NCBI RefSeq assembly: GCF_027322205.1
Contig: NZ_DAHVHY010000003.1
Location: 17,966 to 81,965 of the forward strand
DNA length: 64,000 nucleotides
Direction of reading: 5' to 3'
Origin: Acidithiobacillus sp.
GTDB lineage: Bacteria > Pseudomonadota > Gammaproteobacteria > Acidithiobacillales > Acidithiobacillaceae
In this document: piece after piece, positions 23,532-32,833 of the stretch
Numbering within the stretch: the stretch's first letter is position 1
How the letters are laid out: each line of letters opens with the position of its first letter
Program-made: the position numbers and the translations under genes
Notes under the pieces: generated by a model
Database searches by the model: none
Told to the model about the DNA's origin: nothing
Seen by the model: the letters and a program-made list of their open reading frames with translations, nothing else

Positions 23532-23807
23532 TTACTGAGCGACGTTACCCATGGCTTTGACGCGGGCCGAGAGCCGACTCTTGGTGCGGGCCGCCATGTT
23601 GCGGTGTGCCACACCCTTGCCCACTGTTTTGTCGATGACCGACTCCGCAGCGCGCAACGCAGTGCGTGCCTGCTCCTGATCACCGATGTGTACGGCCTTC
23701 AGCACACCCCTCACATAGGTGCGCAAGCGCGAGCGCAGACTGGCATTGTGCAAGCGCCGTTTTTCGTTTTGTAATACGCGCTTGCGCGCCTGAGCTGTAT
23801 TGGCCAA
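23532..23807 (-). CDS. rpsT: 30S ribosomal protein S20
   Basis: Primary 16S rRNA-binding protein of the small subunit. The sequence ANTAQARKRVLQNEKRRLHNA and HRNMAARTKSRLS are typical S20. The ORF track starts further upstream, but the TTG at 23807 begins the canonical (M)ANxAQARKR N-terminus and has GGAGAG seven bases upstream, giving 91 residues. A TTG start is also the rule for rpsT of E. coli-type bacteria (UUG), where it takes part in autoregulation. The leader contains a small CCCGC/GCGGG hairpin at 23832-23845. Confidence 0.95.
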   Translation of the reverse strand: MANTAQARKRVLQNEKRRLHNASLRSRLRTYVRGVLKAVHIGDQEQARTALRAAESVIDKTVGKGVAHRNMAARTKSRLSARVKAMGNVAQ

Positions 23808-23859
23808 CTTTGTACTCTCCATATCTACAATCCCGCGTCTGCGGGAAATTAAGTGGCGT

Positions 23860-23888
23860 ATTCTGGCGCCAACGCCCAACCCTGTCAA
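23860..23888 (-). promoter_or_regulatory. rpsT promoter
   Basis: Minus strand TTGACA (23888-23883) and CAGAAT (23865-23860) with a 17-base spacer, about 50 bases before the TTG start. A consensus -35 and good spacing support it. Confidence 0.6.
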
Positions 23889-23946
23889 TATCAATGGATT
23901 GCAAAAACCCACCCGGCACTACGAAAATGGGGACACCTGGCCTGCT

Positions 23947-24954
23947 TTACCCTGCCATTACGTGCACATGCTCTGGTGCCACCTGCACCCACAGATCTGT
24001 GCCTAGCGCCAGCGATCTGCCTTCGCACTGTATGCGCGGTAACAGCATATCGAGACACAAAGTGCCCTCCATTCTGACACGCAAGGCAACACCCTCCTCC
24101 TGGAGACCCACGACCTGCAATTTCAGGGCATTTGGCGCTGAGCCGCGCAGAGCGTCGCCCGGCACGAGGTCCTCGGAACGAATGGCCACGGTCACCGCCA
24201 TACCCGAATGCATGCCGTGCTGCAACCCAGTACGTAAACGCCAGTCGGCTCCTGCCACCACCATTCCGGCTCCCCCCATCTCCTCAACGCGCCCCGCCAG
24301 GAAATTACGAAACCCCAGCAAACGTGCCGCCCCCATAGTGGTGGGTCGCGCAAACACTTCACGCGGAGATCCCTCCTGTACAACGCGCCCATCCAGCAAT
24401 ACGGCCATATGATCTGCGAGCATCGCCAGGTGCGGATCATGACTCACGGCCAGCACCGGCACCCCAAAGTCGTGGACTTCACGGATAAGCTCGTCCAGAA
24501 TTTCGTCGCGGGTGGCCATATCCAGCGCCGAGGTAGGCTCATCCAGTAGCAGCAATTCAGGACGCCGGGCCAGAGCGCGGGCGAGCGCCACCCGCTGGCG
24601 TTGCCCGCCGGAGAGCGCCGCCGGATAACGCTCCGCCAGATCGACAAGCCCCACGCGCGTTAGCAAATTCATCGCCTGCGCGCGGCGACCTGCGCCCCTG
24701 GGCAGCGGAAAAGCGACGTTCTCCCAAGCCCGCAGGTGCGGGAAAAGCGCATAACCCTGCGGCAAATAGCCGATGGGCCGCCGCTCGGCAGCCAGGCCGG
24801 TAAAAGGCTGCCCACGCGCTGGAATCAAGCCAGCGATGGCCTTCAACAGCAAAGTCTTGCCCTCTCCGGAAAGACCGAGCAGGACGGTGAAATCCCGCAC
24901 TTGCATCTGAACATCCAGCACGACCGGTTTTTCTAGCTGATAGCGAATGTCCAT
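23947..24954 (-). CDS. modC: Molybdate/tungstate-type ABC transporter ATPase (ModC-like)
   Basis: ABC ATPase of 335 residues: Walker A GLSGEGKT, signature LSGGQRQRVALARAL, Walker B LLLLDEPTSALD and a C-terminal TOBE/Mop-like domain (about 240-335). The track start at 25134 lies in the permease gene; the ATG at 24954 starts MDIRYQLEK just before the first strand. It follows the permease gene by 19 bases. Oxyanion substrate is inferred from the ModBC-type arrangement; sulfate or thiosulfate-type relatives are less likely because of the size and TOBE domain. Confidence 0.8.
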   Translation of the reverse strand: MDIRYQLEKPVVLDVQMQVRDFTVLLGLSGEGKTLLLKAIAGLIPARGQPFTGLAAERRPIGYLPQGYALFPHLRAWENVAFPLPRGAGRRAQAMNLLTRVGLVDLAERYPAALSGGQRQRVALARALARRPELLLLDEPTSALDMATRDEILDELIREVHDFGVPVLAVSHDPHLAMLADHMAVLLDGRVVQEGSPREVFARPTTMGAARLLGFRNFLAGRVEEMGGAGMVVAGADWRLRTGLQHGMHSGMAVTVAIRSEDLVPGDALRGSAPNALKLQVVGLQEEGVALRVRMEGTLCLDMLLPRIQCEGRSLALGTDLWVQVAPEHVHVMAG

Positions 24955-24973
24955 GGGTTTTAGCGCAACGCCA

Positions 24974-25777
24974 TCAGAACATCCCCTGCCGACGCGAGCG
25001 CAACCCCAGCCACAAAGGTAAAGGCACCGCGACCAGAAAGAAAACCCAGAGCAGGGGGTAAACCGCACCCAATCCGATATCCTGCAGATTGACCCAAAGC
25101 TTGACCGGAATGCCCTGCGGGAAATACGCCACAATGAGCACGATACCGAACTCCCCCATGGCGCGCACCCAAGCCAATGCCACCCCGGCCGTCAGCCCCA
25201 GACGCGCCAGAGGCAGCGTCACCAGCCAGAAAGTCTGCCAGCGGTTACGTCCCAGGGTACGGCTGATCTGCTCCAGTTCTTCAGACACCCCCTCGAAGGC
25301 TGCCCGCGCCGCCAACACATAGTAGGGCATGGCCCCGTAGATCTGTGCCAGCACAAAGGCTGATGCGGTATTGGTCAGGTAGAGTCCTGCCTGACTGAAC
25401 AAGCCACCCACCGGTGAATAAGGTCCGTAGAAAGAACTCAGCAAAATACCCATGGCCAGAGGCGGTGTCAGCAGCGGCAACAACAGCAACGCATCCACCA
25501 ACCATTTGCCGCGATAATGACAATGCGCCAGCCACCAGGCGAGTGGCGTCCCCGCCAGCACCACCAGCATGAGCGCCAGACCGCTATAGAACAGAGAAAC
25601 CCGAATAGCGCCGAGATCACCGGGAGCGAACTGGAAATCATGCCAGTCCGTGGCAAAAACCAGTGCAGCAAAGGGCGCCAGCAGAAAAACCAGCACAGCG
25701 ACCGCCATAAGCGTCGCCAACCAGCGGGCGGGCGGCTGGCGTGATGCGGCAATCGCTATAGCCGTCGCATCACTCAA
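24974..25777 (-). CDS. modB: Molybdate/tungstate-type ABC transporter permease (ModB-like)
   Basis: Inner-membrane permease with about six helices; the EAA loop appears as AARAAFEGVSEELEQISRTLGRNRWQTFW, followed by LAWVRAMGEFG, typical for ModB/CysT-type permeases. The ORF is open to 25957 but that extension looks non-coding. The TTG at 25777 (LSDATAIA) or an ATG at 25708 are possible starts; I chose the TTG with low certainty. No periplasmic ModA gene lies on either side, so the binding protein must be elsewhere or lost. Confidence 0.75.
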   Translation of the reverse strand: MSDATAIAIAASRQPPARWLATLMAVAVLVFLLAPFAALVFATDWHDFQFAPGDLGAIRVSLFYSGLALMLVVLAGTPLAWWLAHCHYRGKWLVDALLLLPLLTPPLAMGILLSSFYGPYSPVGGLFSQAGLYLTNTASAFVLAQIYGAMPYYVLAARAAFEGVSEELEQISRTLGRNRWQTFWLVTLPLARLGLTAGVALAWVRAMGEFGIVLIVAYFPQGIPVKLWVNLQDIGLGAVYPLLWVFFLVAVPLPLWLGLRSRRQGMF

Positions 25778-26044
25778 ATGACATTCCCATTTGACCTGCC
25801 ATGGACAACCTAGCGGATACCGGAACCATATACGGCACCATAAGCAACACGCTCCATATCCATAGTCGCATCGTTGTTCTCCATTGGATATTTCCAAGCT
25901 CAATTTATATCGGTGACTACGACAAGGGTCAAGCGAGCCAAGGCGCCATGCAGACATAATCTCCCTCGGGGCATTTTTATGCTAGGCTTACACACATAGC
26001 GTCAAAGCGGGACGCCAATCTGCAAACTTTTGATAGAGTCACAG

Positions 26045-26413
26045 ATGACAAAGAGCATAAAGACCATGCACTGGACCATTCTTATCAAATCCCATCCGGA
26101 CGCCAGCGGCAACCCCGTTCTCCAAGGCCTGCGCATGGCCGCAGCGGCCGTCGCCGATGACATCGTAGTCAGTATATTTCTTACCGAAGAAGCCGCGTCA
26201 TTGGCGCTACGCTCGGAAGATCTGGGAGAGAAGCAGCGTGTCCACCACGACCTCATCGCAGAGGTTCAAGAGTTAGGTGCCGAAATTCATGTGATTGGTC
26301 TCGAATGGCTGCATGCAGCTGAAAATCGGACCTTAATTCCCGGCATAAAAGTGGCAAGCATGAAAACCCTGGTTCGCCAGATGAAACTCTCTGATCAGGT
26401 CATCACACTCTAA
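26045..26413 (+). CDS. DsrE-family small protein
   Basis: A 122-residue protein with the DsrE/F-like alpha/beta pattern: WTILIKSHPDASGNPVLQGLRMAAAAVAD, then VSIFLTEEA and a helix before IHVIGLEWLHA. DsrE relatives carry persulfide sulfur between proteins in tRNA thiolation or sulfur oxidation, but this one has no cysteine at all, so sulfur carriage is unlikely and its role is unknown. The ATG at 26045 is chosen over the TTG at 26030; an ATG at 26066 is also possible. It ends 3 bases before apaH. Confidence 0.7.
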   Translation: MTKSIKTMHWTILIKSHPDASGNPVLQGLRMAAAAVADDIVVSIFLTEEAASLALRSEDLGEKQRVHHDLIAEVQELGAEIHVIGLEWLHAAENRTLIPGIKVASMKTLVRQMKLSDQVITL

Positions 26414-26416
26414 AAT

Positions 26417-27256
26417 ATGACCGCCATCTATGCCATGGGCGACCTGCAAGGTTGCTATGCGCCCTTCAGTTCTCTGCTGGAACAAATCGGCTTTGCACCA
26501 CAGACAGACCAGCTCTGGCTGGCGGGCGACCTCGTCAATCGGGGGCCGGACAGCCACGCAGTCATCAACCGGCTTTACACCTGGCACGACCAGGTGCGGA
26601 TCGTCCTCGGCAACCATGATTTCTACGCACTCGCGCGCTGGGCGGGCATCACCCCGGCAAAAAAAAGTGACACCCTCGCCCCCTTGCTGGCCGCCCCCCA
26701 GGCAGACGAATGGATGGAGTGGTTGCGCAGTGGCTCGTTGCTGCATACTGATCCACAACTGGGCTGGACCATGGTCCACGCCGCCATCCATCCCGACTGG
26801 GACATAGCAACAGCGCGAGGACATGCCGATGCTGTCGAGGGTGCCTTGCGTGATCGTCACTGGCGGCGTTTCATGAGATCCCTCTGGGCGGCGCCGGCAC
26901 CCAACCGCTGGCAGGATTGTCGCAACGAGGAGGAGGCACAGCGCTTCCGGGTCGCAGTGTTCACCCGCGCCCGCTACGTGACCGCCAAAGGCTTTTTTAG
27001 CTGGCCCAACACGCCGCCCAAAGACCCTGCCCATGAGTTTGTGCCCTGGCACCAGCGGTTTTTTGAAAGACAGACTTCTGGTGCCATCATCTGCGGCCAC
27101 TGGGCCACCCAAGGTCTGCTGGTGCAGCCGCGTTTGCTGGCATTGGACAGCGGCTGCGTCTGGGGCCGTCAACTCAGTGCCGCGCGAATTGATGGCACAG
27201 AACCCGTAATTTATCAAACATCCTGCCCGATATTTGCGCGACCGGGTAACGGATAA
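26417..27256 (+). CDS. apaH: Symmetrical diadenosine tetraphosphate hydrolase
   Basis: Calcineurin-like metallophosphatase that splits Ap4A into two ADP. Metal-binding motifs GDLQGC, GDLVNRGPDS and GNHDFYALA are present, with VHAAIHPDW and CGHWATQGLL later; 279 residues is the normal ApaH length. It is likely cotranscribed with the DsrE-like gene upstream. Confidence 0.95.
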   Translation: MTAIYAMGDLQGCYAPFSSLLEQIGFAPQTDQLWLAGDLVNRGPDSHAVINRLYTWHDQVRIVLGNHDFYALARWAGITPAKKSDTLAPLLAAPQADEWMEWLRSGSLLHTDPQLGWTMVHAAIHPDWDIATARGHADAVEGALRDRHWRRFMRSLWAAPAPNRWQDCRNEEEAQRFRVAVFTRARYVTAKGFFSWPNTPPKDPAHEFVPWHQRFFERQTSGAIICGHWATQGLLVQPRLLALDSGCVWGRQLSAARIDGTEPVIYQTSCPIFARPGNG

Positions 27257-27321
27257 AAATGACACATGCGGGCTACCCCACTGCGCAGCTTGTGAAACAG
27301 CCACCATCAGGAGACCCAGCC

Positions 27322-27998
27322 ATGCACGACACCCCCTTGTCCCCGGCCGACCTGTGGCGCTTCCCTATGTACCTTTGGACATATGTCATCAGCATTGGCT
27401 TCTACCATCTGCTAGCCAAGGTCATTGCCGGACAAGACTGGGCCATGGGAGACTTGTTGTGGGGAATCGGACGGGCTGAGGCCTGGACACTGTCTCTGCT
27501 ACCCGCGGCCCTGGCCATAATCCTTGTGGCTTTTTCGGGCCTGTCAGCGACACCTGGGCATCCCCTGCCACCCGACACCTTCGCCCGACCAGATGTCTGG
27601 ATCGCCCTGTTAGTCTCTACCCTGATCGGCACCTTTTTTGGATATGTATTTATGCTCTATGCCGCTTATGGTGCAACACCAAAATCAGCGCTAAAAAGTG
27701 CGCTACATATTTTTAGCAATCGTCTGGTCTGGCTCTTTTTTCCTTACATGGTCACGCTGATCCTGGTGCTCGCCCTGATCATTGCGCCCTCTCTGTCGGG
27801 CTCATCCTTGGCCTCATCGGGTTTTTGCTGAAATTTATGGCGACGCCACTCGTCGCCAAACTCGTAGTAGGGGTAGTATTTCTAGTCATCTTCGTGGTGC
27901 TGATGATTGCGATACTGATCTGGGTCTACGGCAGCCTGATCATTGTCAGCGGCGCACTCGCCGCGCCAGATGGGCAGGAAGGCCGATTGATCACCTGA
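27322..27998 (+). pseudogene. Frameshifted unknown inner-membrane protein
   Basis: The first frame (ATG 27322, ribosome site CAGGAGA) encodes 169 residues with about four membrane segments and no family I recognise. At about 27780-27787 (GCGCCCTCT) the coding character jumps to the next frame, which continues LSVGLILGLIGFLLKF and a further hydrophobic helix to a TGA at 27998. Adding one C to the CCC gives one smooth protein of about 225 residues with roughly six helices. Either the base is missing through sequencing, or the gene is broken or shifted. A separate short gene starting at ATG 27837 is less likely because it lacks a ribosome site. Confidence 0.6.
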
Positions 27999-28036
27999 TT
28001 TGGTCCAAACACCCTTTGCCGGTATCCTGAGTCACC

Positions 28037-29848
28037 ATGCCAATCTCCAGCATACAGCAGCCATTAGAAATACTCCGTCATACCTTCGGCTATGATGCCT
28101 TCCGGGCGCCACAGGAAGAGGTGATCCAGACCCTGATGGCGGCCAAAGATGCGCTGGTGCTCATGCCCACCGGGGGCGGCAAATCCTTGTGCTATCAGAT
28201 TCCCGCCATCGCCCGGGCAGGCGTCGGCGTGGTGGTTTCTCCGTTGATAGCGCTCATGGAAGATCAGGTCAATGCCCTGCGTCAGGCCGGCGTAGCGGCT
28301 GCCGCCCTGAACTCCAGCGCCAGCCCCGCAGAAGCGCGTGCCACCGAAGAGGCACTGCTGCAAGGCGCCATTGATCTGCTCTACATCGCCCCGGAGCGCT
28401 TACTACAGGAACGCACCCTCGCCCTGCTGCAAAGAGCCACCATCAATCTCTTCGCCATCGACGAAGCCCATTGCGTATCCCAGTGGGGCCACGACTTTCG
28501 CCCGGAATACCTGCAGCTCCGGGTGCTGCATGAGCGCTTTCCCCAAGTGCCGCGGATCGCCCTTACCGCCACCGCCGACTCGAAAACCCGCCAGGAAATC
28601 ATCGAGCGACTGGCGTTGCAGAAGGCTGCCGTCTTTATCCGCTCCTTCGATCGCCCCAATATCCGTTACCACATCAACAGCGGTAGTCAGGGCGCGCGCA
28701 ACGCCTTGTTACGCTTCATCCGCGACCGCCACGCGGGCGAGGCGGGCATCGTTTACTGCTTGTCCCGCAAGCGCGTCGAAGAAGTGGCCGAATGGCTGCA
28801 AGGTGAGGGACTCGGCGCCCTGCCTTACCACGCTGGCCTGAGCGCCGACGAGCGGCGCCGCAACCAACAACATTTTCAGCGGGATGAAGGGGTGATCATG
28901 GTCGCCACCATCGCCTTCGGTATGGGTATCGATAAGCCCAATGTCCGGTTCGTCGCCCATCTGAATCTGCCTAAGAGCATTGAGGCCTATTATCAGGAAA
29001 CCGGCCGCGCCGGCCGCGACGGGCTGCCCGCCGAGGCCTGGATGCACTATGGCCTGCAGGATGTGGTGCAGTTACGGCAAATGATTCAGCAATCAGAAGC
29101 CGACCTGCCGCGCAAGCAGATGGAAGGGCACAAACTGGACGCCATGCTCGCCCTTTGCGAAACCACCGACTGCCGACGTCAGACCCTGCTCGGCTACTTT
29201 AGCGAACACCTCGCCCTGCCCTGTGGCAATTGCGATAATTGTCTGCAGCCCCCTGCCACCTGGGACGCCACCGTCGCTGCCCAGAAAGCCCTTTCTGCCA
29301 TCCATCGGACCGGTCAGCGCTTCGGGGTGCAATATCTGGTCGACGTGCTCCTGGCCCGCGAAGACCCGCGCATCCAGCAATGGGGCCATCACCAGTTGAC
29401 CGTCTATGGCCTTGGCAAAGAACTCTCCGCTAACGCTTGGCGAGCCCTTTTTCGCCATCTCTTACTGCGCGGACTGGTGGAAGTCGATGCCGAGGGTCAC
29501 GGTGGCCTGCGCCTCAGCCCGAGCAGTCGTCCGCTCCTGCGCGGCGAGGAAAAACTGACGCTGCGCCAGCATGAAAGCACGACACCCAAGCAGCGCGACA
29601 AACGCCCGGAAGTCGCACTCCAGGATGCAAATCTTTGGGAAGCCCTGCGCCAGCACCGCCGCGAACTGGCCTTGGCACAGGGCGTGCCTCCTTACGTCAT
29701 CTTCCACGACGCCACCCTCATGGAAATGCTGCAACGACGCCCCCGCGACCTGGAGGGGCTGGCCACAGTCCCCGGCATCGGCGAACGCAAATTGGCGGCT
29801 TACGGGGAGTCCTTCCTGAAGATACTGCATCGTGGTCCGCGTCCATAA
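28037..29848 (+). CDS. recQ: ATP-dependent DNA helicase RecQ
   Basis: 3'-5' helicase in recombination and repair. Walker [13 protein letters not shown], motif [19 protein letters not shown], and motif [12 protein letters not shown] are visible; the RQC zinc site has CGNCDNC near residue 395, and the HRDC domain occupies about residues 525-600. 603 residues is typical. No strong ribosome site was seen at the ATG. Confidence 0.96.
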   Translation: MPISSIQQPLEILRHTFGYDAFRAPQEEVIQTLMAAKDALVLMPTGGGKSLCYQIPAIARAGVGVVVSPLIALMEDQVNALRQAGVAAAALNSSASPAEARATEEALLQGAIDLLYIAPERLLQERTLALLQRATINLFAIDEAHCVSQWGHDFRPEYLQLRVLHERFPQVPRIALTATADSKTRQEIIERLALQKAAVFIRSFDRPNIRYHINSGSQGARNALLRFIRDRHAGEAGIVYCLSRKRVEEVAEWLQGEGLGALPYHAGLSADERRRNQQHFQRDEGVIMVATIAFGMGIDKPNVRFVAHLNLPKSIEAYYQETGRAGRDGLPAEAWMHYGLQDVVQLRQMIQQSEADLPRKQMEGHKLDAMLALCETTDCRRQTLLGYFSEHLALPCGNCDNCLQPPATWDATVAAQKALSAIHRTGQRFGVQYLVDVLLAREDPRIQQWGHHQLTVYGLGKELSANAWRALFRHLLLRGLVEVDAEGHGGLRLSPSSRPLLRGEEKLTLRQHESTTPKQRDKRPEVALQDANLWEALRQHRRELALAQGVPPYVIFHDATLMEMLQRRPRDLEGLATVPGIGERKLAAYGESFLKILHRGPRP

Positions 29849-29935
29849 AGCCTTCCTGCGGAACCCGCACGCCGACGACAACTTGCTCTGCAGCCCGACA
29901 GGTCTCATCATAGAGCGATGATCGAGGATAGCCCC

Positions 29936-30250
29936 ATGAACGCACAGAGCTTCGCCGTCACCGTCGAAAATACCCTCAATGATCTGCTGAGCCGAATAGA
30001 AGCCAGTGCTCCCGAAGTGGAGAGCGATCTCGTGGACAGCGTACTCACTTTACTCCTGCCCGATGATAGTCAGATCATCATCAATCGTCAGGAAGCGGTG
30101 CAACAAGTCTGGCTGGCTTGCAGCGATGGTCCGGCGCGTTTCGCGCAGCAGGATGGCACATGGCGGAATAGCCAGACCGGGGAATCCCTGGAGGATGCAG
30201 TCAGCCGCCTGCTGAGCCGGCGGCTCGACCATCCCGTAACATTGGATTGA
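29936..30250 (+). CDS. cyaY: Iron-sulfur cluster assembly frataxin CyaY
   Basis: Bacterial frataxin, an iron-binding regulator of IscS. The acidic first helix (VENTLNDLLSRIEASAPEVESDLVDS), the beta-sheet segment TLLLPDDSQIIINRQEAVQQVWLA and the GPARF strand are family-typical. The ATG at 29936 with GAGG eight bases upstream gives 104 residues, close to E. coli CyaY (106); the track start at 29918 adds six residues. Confidence 0.9.
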   Translation: MNAQSFAVTVENTLNDLLSRIEASAPEVESDLVDSVLTLLLPDDSQIIINRQEAVQQVWLACSDGPARFAQQDGTWRNSQTGESLEDAVSRLLSRRLDHPVTLD

Positions 30251-30254
30251 CCGC

Positions 30255-30707
30255 ATGGCCTACTGGTTGATGAAGACCGAACCGGACGCCTTCTCCTTGC
30301 AGGACTTGCAGCAGCGCGGGCAAGAACCCTGGGACGGCATCCGCAATTATCAGGCCCGTAATTTCCTACGCAGCATGCAGATAGGGGACGGGGTCTTCAT
30401 TTATCATTCGCGCGTGCCCGTCCCCGGCATCGTCGGAACCGCTGAAGTAGTCAGCACCGCGCATCCAGACCCCACCCAGTTCGATCCGCAGAGCAACCAT
30501 TACGACCCGGCATCCAGCCTCCAGCAACCGCGCTGGGACCTGGTAGATGTGGCTTACCGCCAGACTTTTGCGCATAACATTGCGCTGGATAGCCTACGTA
30601 CCATGCCAGAGTTTTTAGACAGCCCACTCATCCGCAAAGGTAATCGCCTGTCTATCTTGCCGGTCACGGTCAGCCAATGGCATCACGTCCTGCAGTGGGC
30701 CGGATAA
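30255..30707 (+). CDS. EVE domain protein
   Basis: A 150-residue single EVE (PUA-like) domain: MAYWLMKTEPDAFSLQDL, WDGIRNYQARNFLR and VFIYHSRVPVPGIVGTAEVV are classic. EVE proteins bind modified bases in DNA or RNA, and elsewhere are fused to restriction enzymes; as a stand-alone gene here the role is not defined. It begins 4 bases after cyaY and is followed 8 bases later by the GST-like gene. Confidence 0.9.
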   Translation: MAYWLMKTEPDAFSLQDLQQRGQEPWDGIRNYQARNFLRSMQIGDGVFIYHSRVPVPGIVGTAEVVSTAHPDPTQFDPQSNHYDPASSLQQPRWDLVDVAYRQTFAHNIALDSLRTMPEFLDSPLIRKGNRLSILPVTVSQWHHVLQWAG

Positions 30708-30715
30708 ACTGACGC

Positions 30716-31408
30716 GTGCCGGAAAACACGACCGGGCCGACGCTCTACCACCACTGGTCCTCCGTGGAAGGCCAGATGCTGCGCATGGTCCTTGGCGCCA
30801 AAGGCCTGCACTGGAACGATCATCCCTGCGCCCTGCGCGATCAGGAAACCGCTTTTGATCTGGGCTTTGCCGAACTGCCGGTGCTGGTGCATGCAGATGG
30901 TCAGGCACAGCAGGGGAAACTCGCTGAACTGGCCGCCCTGGATGCACGCTATCCGGATACCCCGGCGCTGCACAGCAGTATTCCAGCAGCCGAATGGGAG
31001 GCTTTTGTGCAGTGGCGTGCGGGACTGACCGCACTCGGTGACCGTCTTATTGCCCCAGTCCTGCCCGCCTATGAAGAAATCTGCGGCGATCCCGAAGATA
31101 TGGAGTTTTACCGGCAGGAATGTGAACGTCGTTTTCAGCAGTCTATAGAATCCCTCGCCAATGATCGCTATGGCGCCTATCAGCAACTGGAAAACCGCGG
31201 ACGTCTACGTGAACTCGGCAAAGTACTTGCCAAACAGCGCTGTTACACGGGCACCCTGTCGCTGATCGACATCGTCCTAACGGCCGACTTTCACCTGCTG
31301 CGCCTGCTCGACGGCGTGACCATACCCCTCGATTTGCAATATTATTTTCAACGTGTCGCCGAAGCATGTGGTGTTTCCCTCAACGACGGCATGATCCGCT
31401 CTCTCTAA
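30716..31408 (+). CDS. Glutathione S-transferase-like protein
   Basis: A 230-residue protein with a divergent thioredoxin-like N-terminal part (LYHHWSSVEGQMLRMVLGAKGL and FAELPVLVHADG, the cis-Pro turn) and an all-helical C-terminal part (RLRELGKVLAKQRCYTGTLSLIDIVL with the N-capping S-x-x-D motif of the GST fold). No CxxC is present in the N-terminal site. The GTG start is 8 bases after the EVE gene. Whether it binds glutathione, or acts like SspA, is not clear. Confidence 0.6.
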   Translation: MPENTTGPTLYHHWSSVEGQMLRMVLGAKGLHWNDHPCALRDQETAFDLGFAELPVLVHADGQAQQGKLAELAALDARYPDTPALHSSIPAAEWEAFVQWRAGLTALGDRLIAPVLPAYEEICGDPEDMEFYRQECERRFQQSIESLANDRYGAYQQLENRGRLRELGKVLAKQRCYTGTLSLIDIVLTADFHLLRLLDGVTIPLDLQYYFQRVAEACGVSLNDGMIRSL

Positions 31409-31422
31409 GCCTGGAGTCCACC

Positions 31423-31767
31423 ATGACCTATCAAGAACTTGTACAATTTCTCAATCAGCATCTGGGATATCCCTTCCTCGAAGACATGGTCCCGGAGGCA
31501 GCACTCCGTGCAGCACAGGAAGACAAACTCGACGATGCACTGACCGCTGAAGTGCTCAACGCCCTCTATCAAGGCAACCAGTGTCAATCGGCCAACGACC
31601 CAGTGGATCGCGCCCACAGTTTTGATGGTCTTGCCCGCTTACGTCTGCGTACTCAGGCGGATGACGCGGATCCGCGCCTCTTCCGCAAAGTGCTCAAACT
31701 CTCACAGGAGCTCGACAATGCATTTGATCAGGAATTGATTCGCCAGCGTGACGCCGCACTCAGGTAA
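31423..31767 (+). CDS. Small conserved-looking protein of unknown function
   Basis: 114 residues, acidic and helical, no membrane segment, no recognised motif. The ATG at 31423 follows CTGGAG and lies 14 bases after the GST-like gene, while the track start at 31366 would overlap that gene. The stop overlaps the lptG stop by 8 bases (convergent). I do not recognise a family. Confidence 0.6.
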   Translation: MTYQELVQFLNQHLGYPFLEDMVPEAALRAAQEDKLDDALTAEVLNALYQGNQCQSANDPVDRAHSFDGLARLRLRTQADDADPRLFRKVLKLSQELDNAFDQELIRQRDAALR

Positions 31768-32833
31768 AACGATGCAAAACCCCGGCGATAGCCGCAAAGA
31801 GCGCAATCGGTAAGAAAGTAGCGGCTAAAGGGGGTATTCCGCCTGAGACGCTGATATATCCCGACATCTCCGTAAGGAAATGAAATCCCAGCCCCAACAC
31901 TAGTCCCGCCATAACCCGCGCGGCCAGGTTACCGCCGCGCGGGTTGCGCGTCACAAAAGGTACCGCCAACAAAATCATCACCAGGCCCACCCATGGATAA
32001 CTCACCCTGCGCCAAAAGGCGAGAGCGACGCGATTCATACTCAGCGCGCCGCTCTGCAAAGCCTGATAACTTTGCCACAGGGTAGGCAGCGTCATGGTTC
32101 GTGTCGGATGAGCAAAGCTACGCAGGGTGGCCGGATGGAGCGTCACTGACCACGGCATCTCCGCAACACGCGTCATCCGTATCTGATCTGGCGTAATTTC
32201 GAAAAACTGGACATCGTGCAAGCTCCAGTGCCCCTCTTTGAATGTCGCCTCGCTGGCCGTAGTCATGGCGTCCACCCCCACCATACCCTGGCGTATCCGG
32301 GCGAGATGCAGATCCTGCAAAACCTTCCCGCCATCTCCCACCGCGCCAATCTGGATAATCTGTGCACCGTAGCGCAACCAGAGCCCCTGCGCCCCCATGT
32401 TGTGAAATCCCGCACCTGGCGCATCGGTATTGGTCCACATGGCCTCGGCAGCTGGCGCGGTGACCGGGATCACCCATTCTCCCAGAGCAAACATAAGGCC
32501 AGCGCCTAGCACCCCGACCAGCAAGAGCGGCTGTTCCAGACGCCAGACTGACCACCCCGACATGCGTAAGGCGATCACCTCAGAATGTCCGCTCAGGATA
32601 CTCATCCAGACCAGCGCACCGAGCAGTAATGCCAGTGGAATCACATCATAAGCCACATCGGGCAACTGCAAAGCGGCATAGGAAAGCAGCCGCGTCATAG
32701 ACCAGACTCCATGCCCTGGTCCGGATGATTTGGCAACCAACTGGGCGATGTACACCAGCGTCAGAAGCATAACCAGCAAAAGGCTGCTATATAACAGCAT
32801 ACCACGAAACAGCAGCCGGTCGGCGCGCTTCAT
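31760..32833 (-). CDS. lptG: LPS export ABC transporter permease LptG
   Basis: Inner-membrane subunit of LptB2FG, which extracts lipopolysaccharide for transport to the outer membrane. 357 residues with three N-terminal and three C-terminal helices flanking a periplasmic beta-jellyroll domain; LLGALVWMSILSGHSEVIALRMSGWS is the typical coupling segment. Its ATG overlaps the lptF stop (ATGA). The ATPase LptB is not in the window. Confidence 0.92.
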   Translation of the reverse strand: MKRADRLLFRGMLLYSSLLLVMLLTLVYIAQLVAKSSGPGHGVWSMTRLLSYAALQLPDVAYDVIPLALLLGALVWMSILSGHSEVIALRMSGWSVWRLEQPLLLVGVLGAGLMFALGEWVIPVTAPAAEAMWTNTDAPGAGFHNMGAQGLWLRYGAQIIQIGAVGDGGKVLQDLHLARIRQGMVGVDAMTTASEATFKEGHWSLHDVQFFEITPDQIRMTRVAEMPWSVTLHPATLRSFAHPTRTMTLPTLWQSYQALQSGALSMNRVALAFWRRVSYPWVGLVMILLAVPFVTRNPRGGNLAARVMAGLVLGLGFHFLTEMSGYISVSGGIPPLAATFLPIALFAAIAGVLHRFT

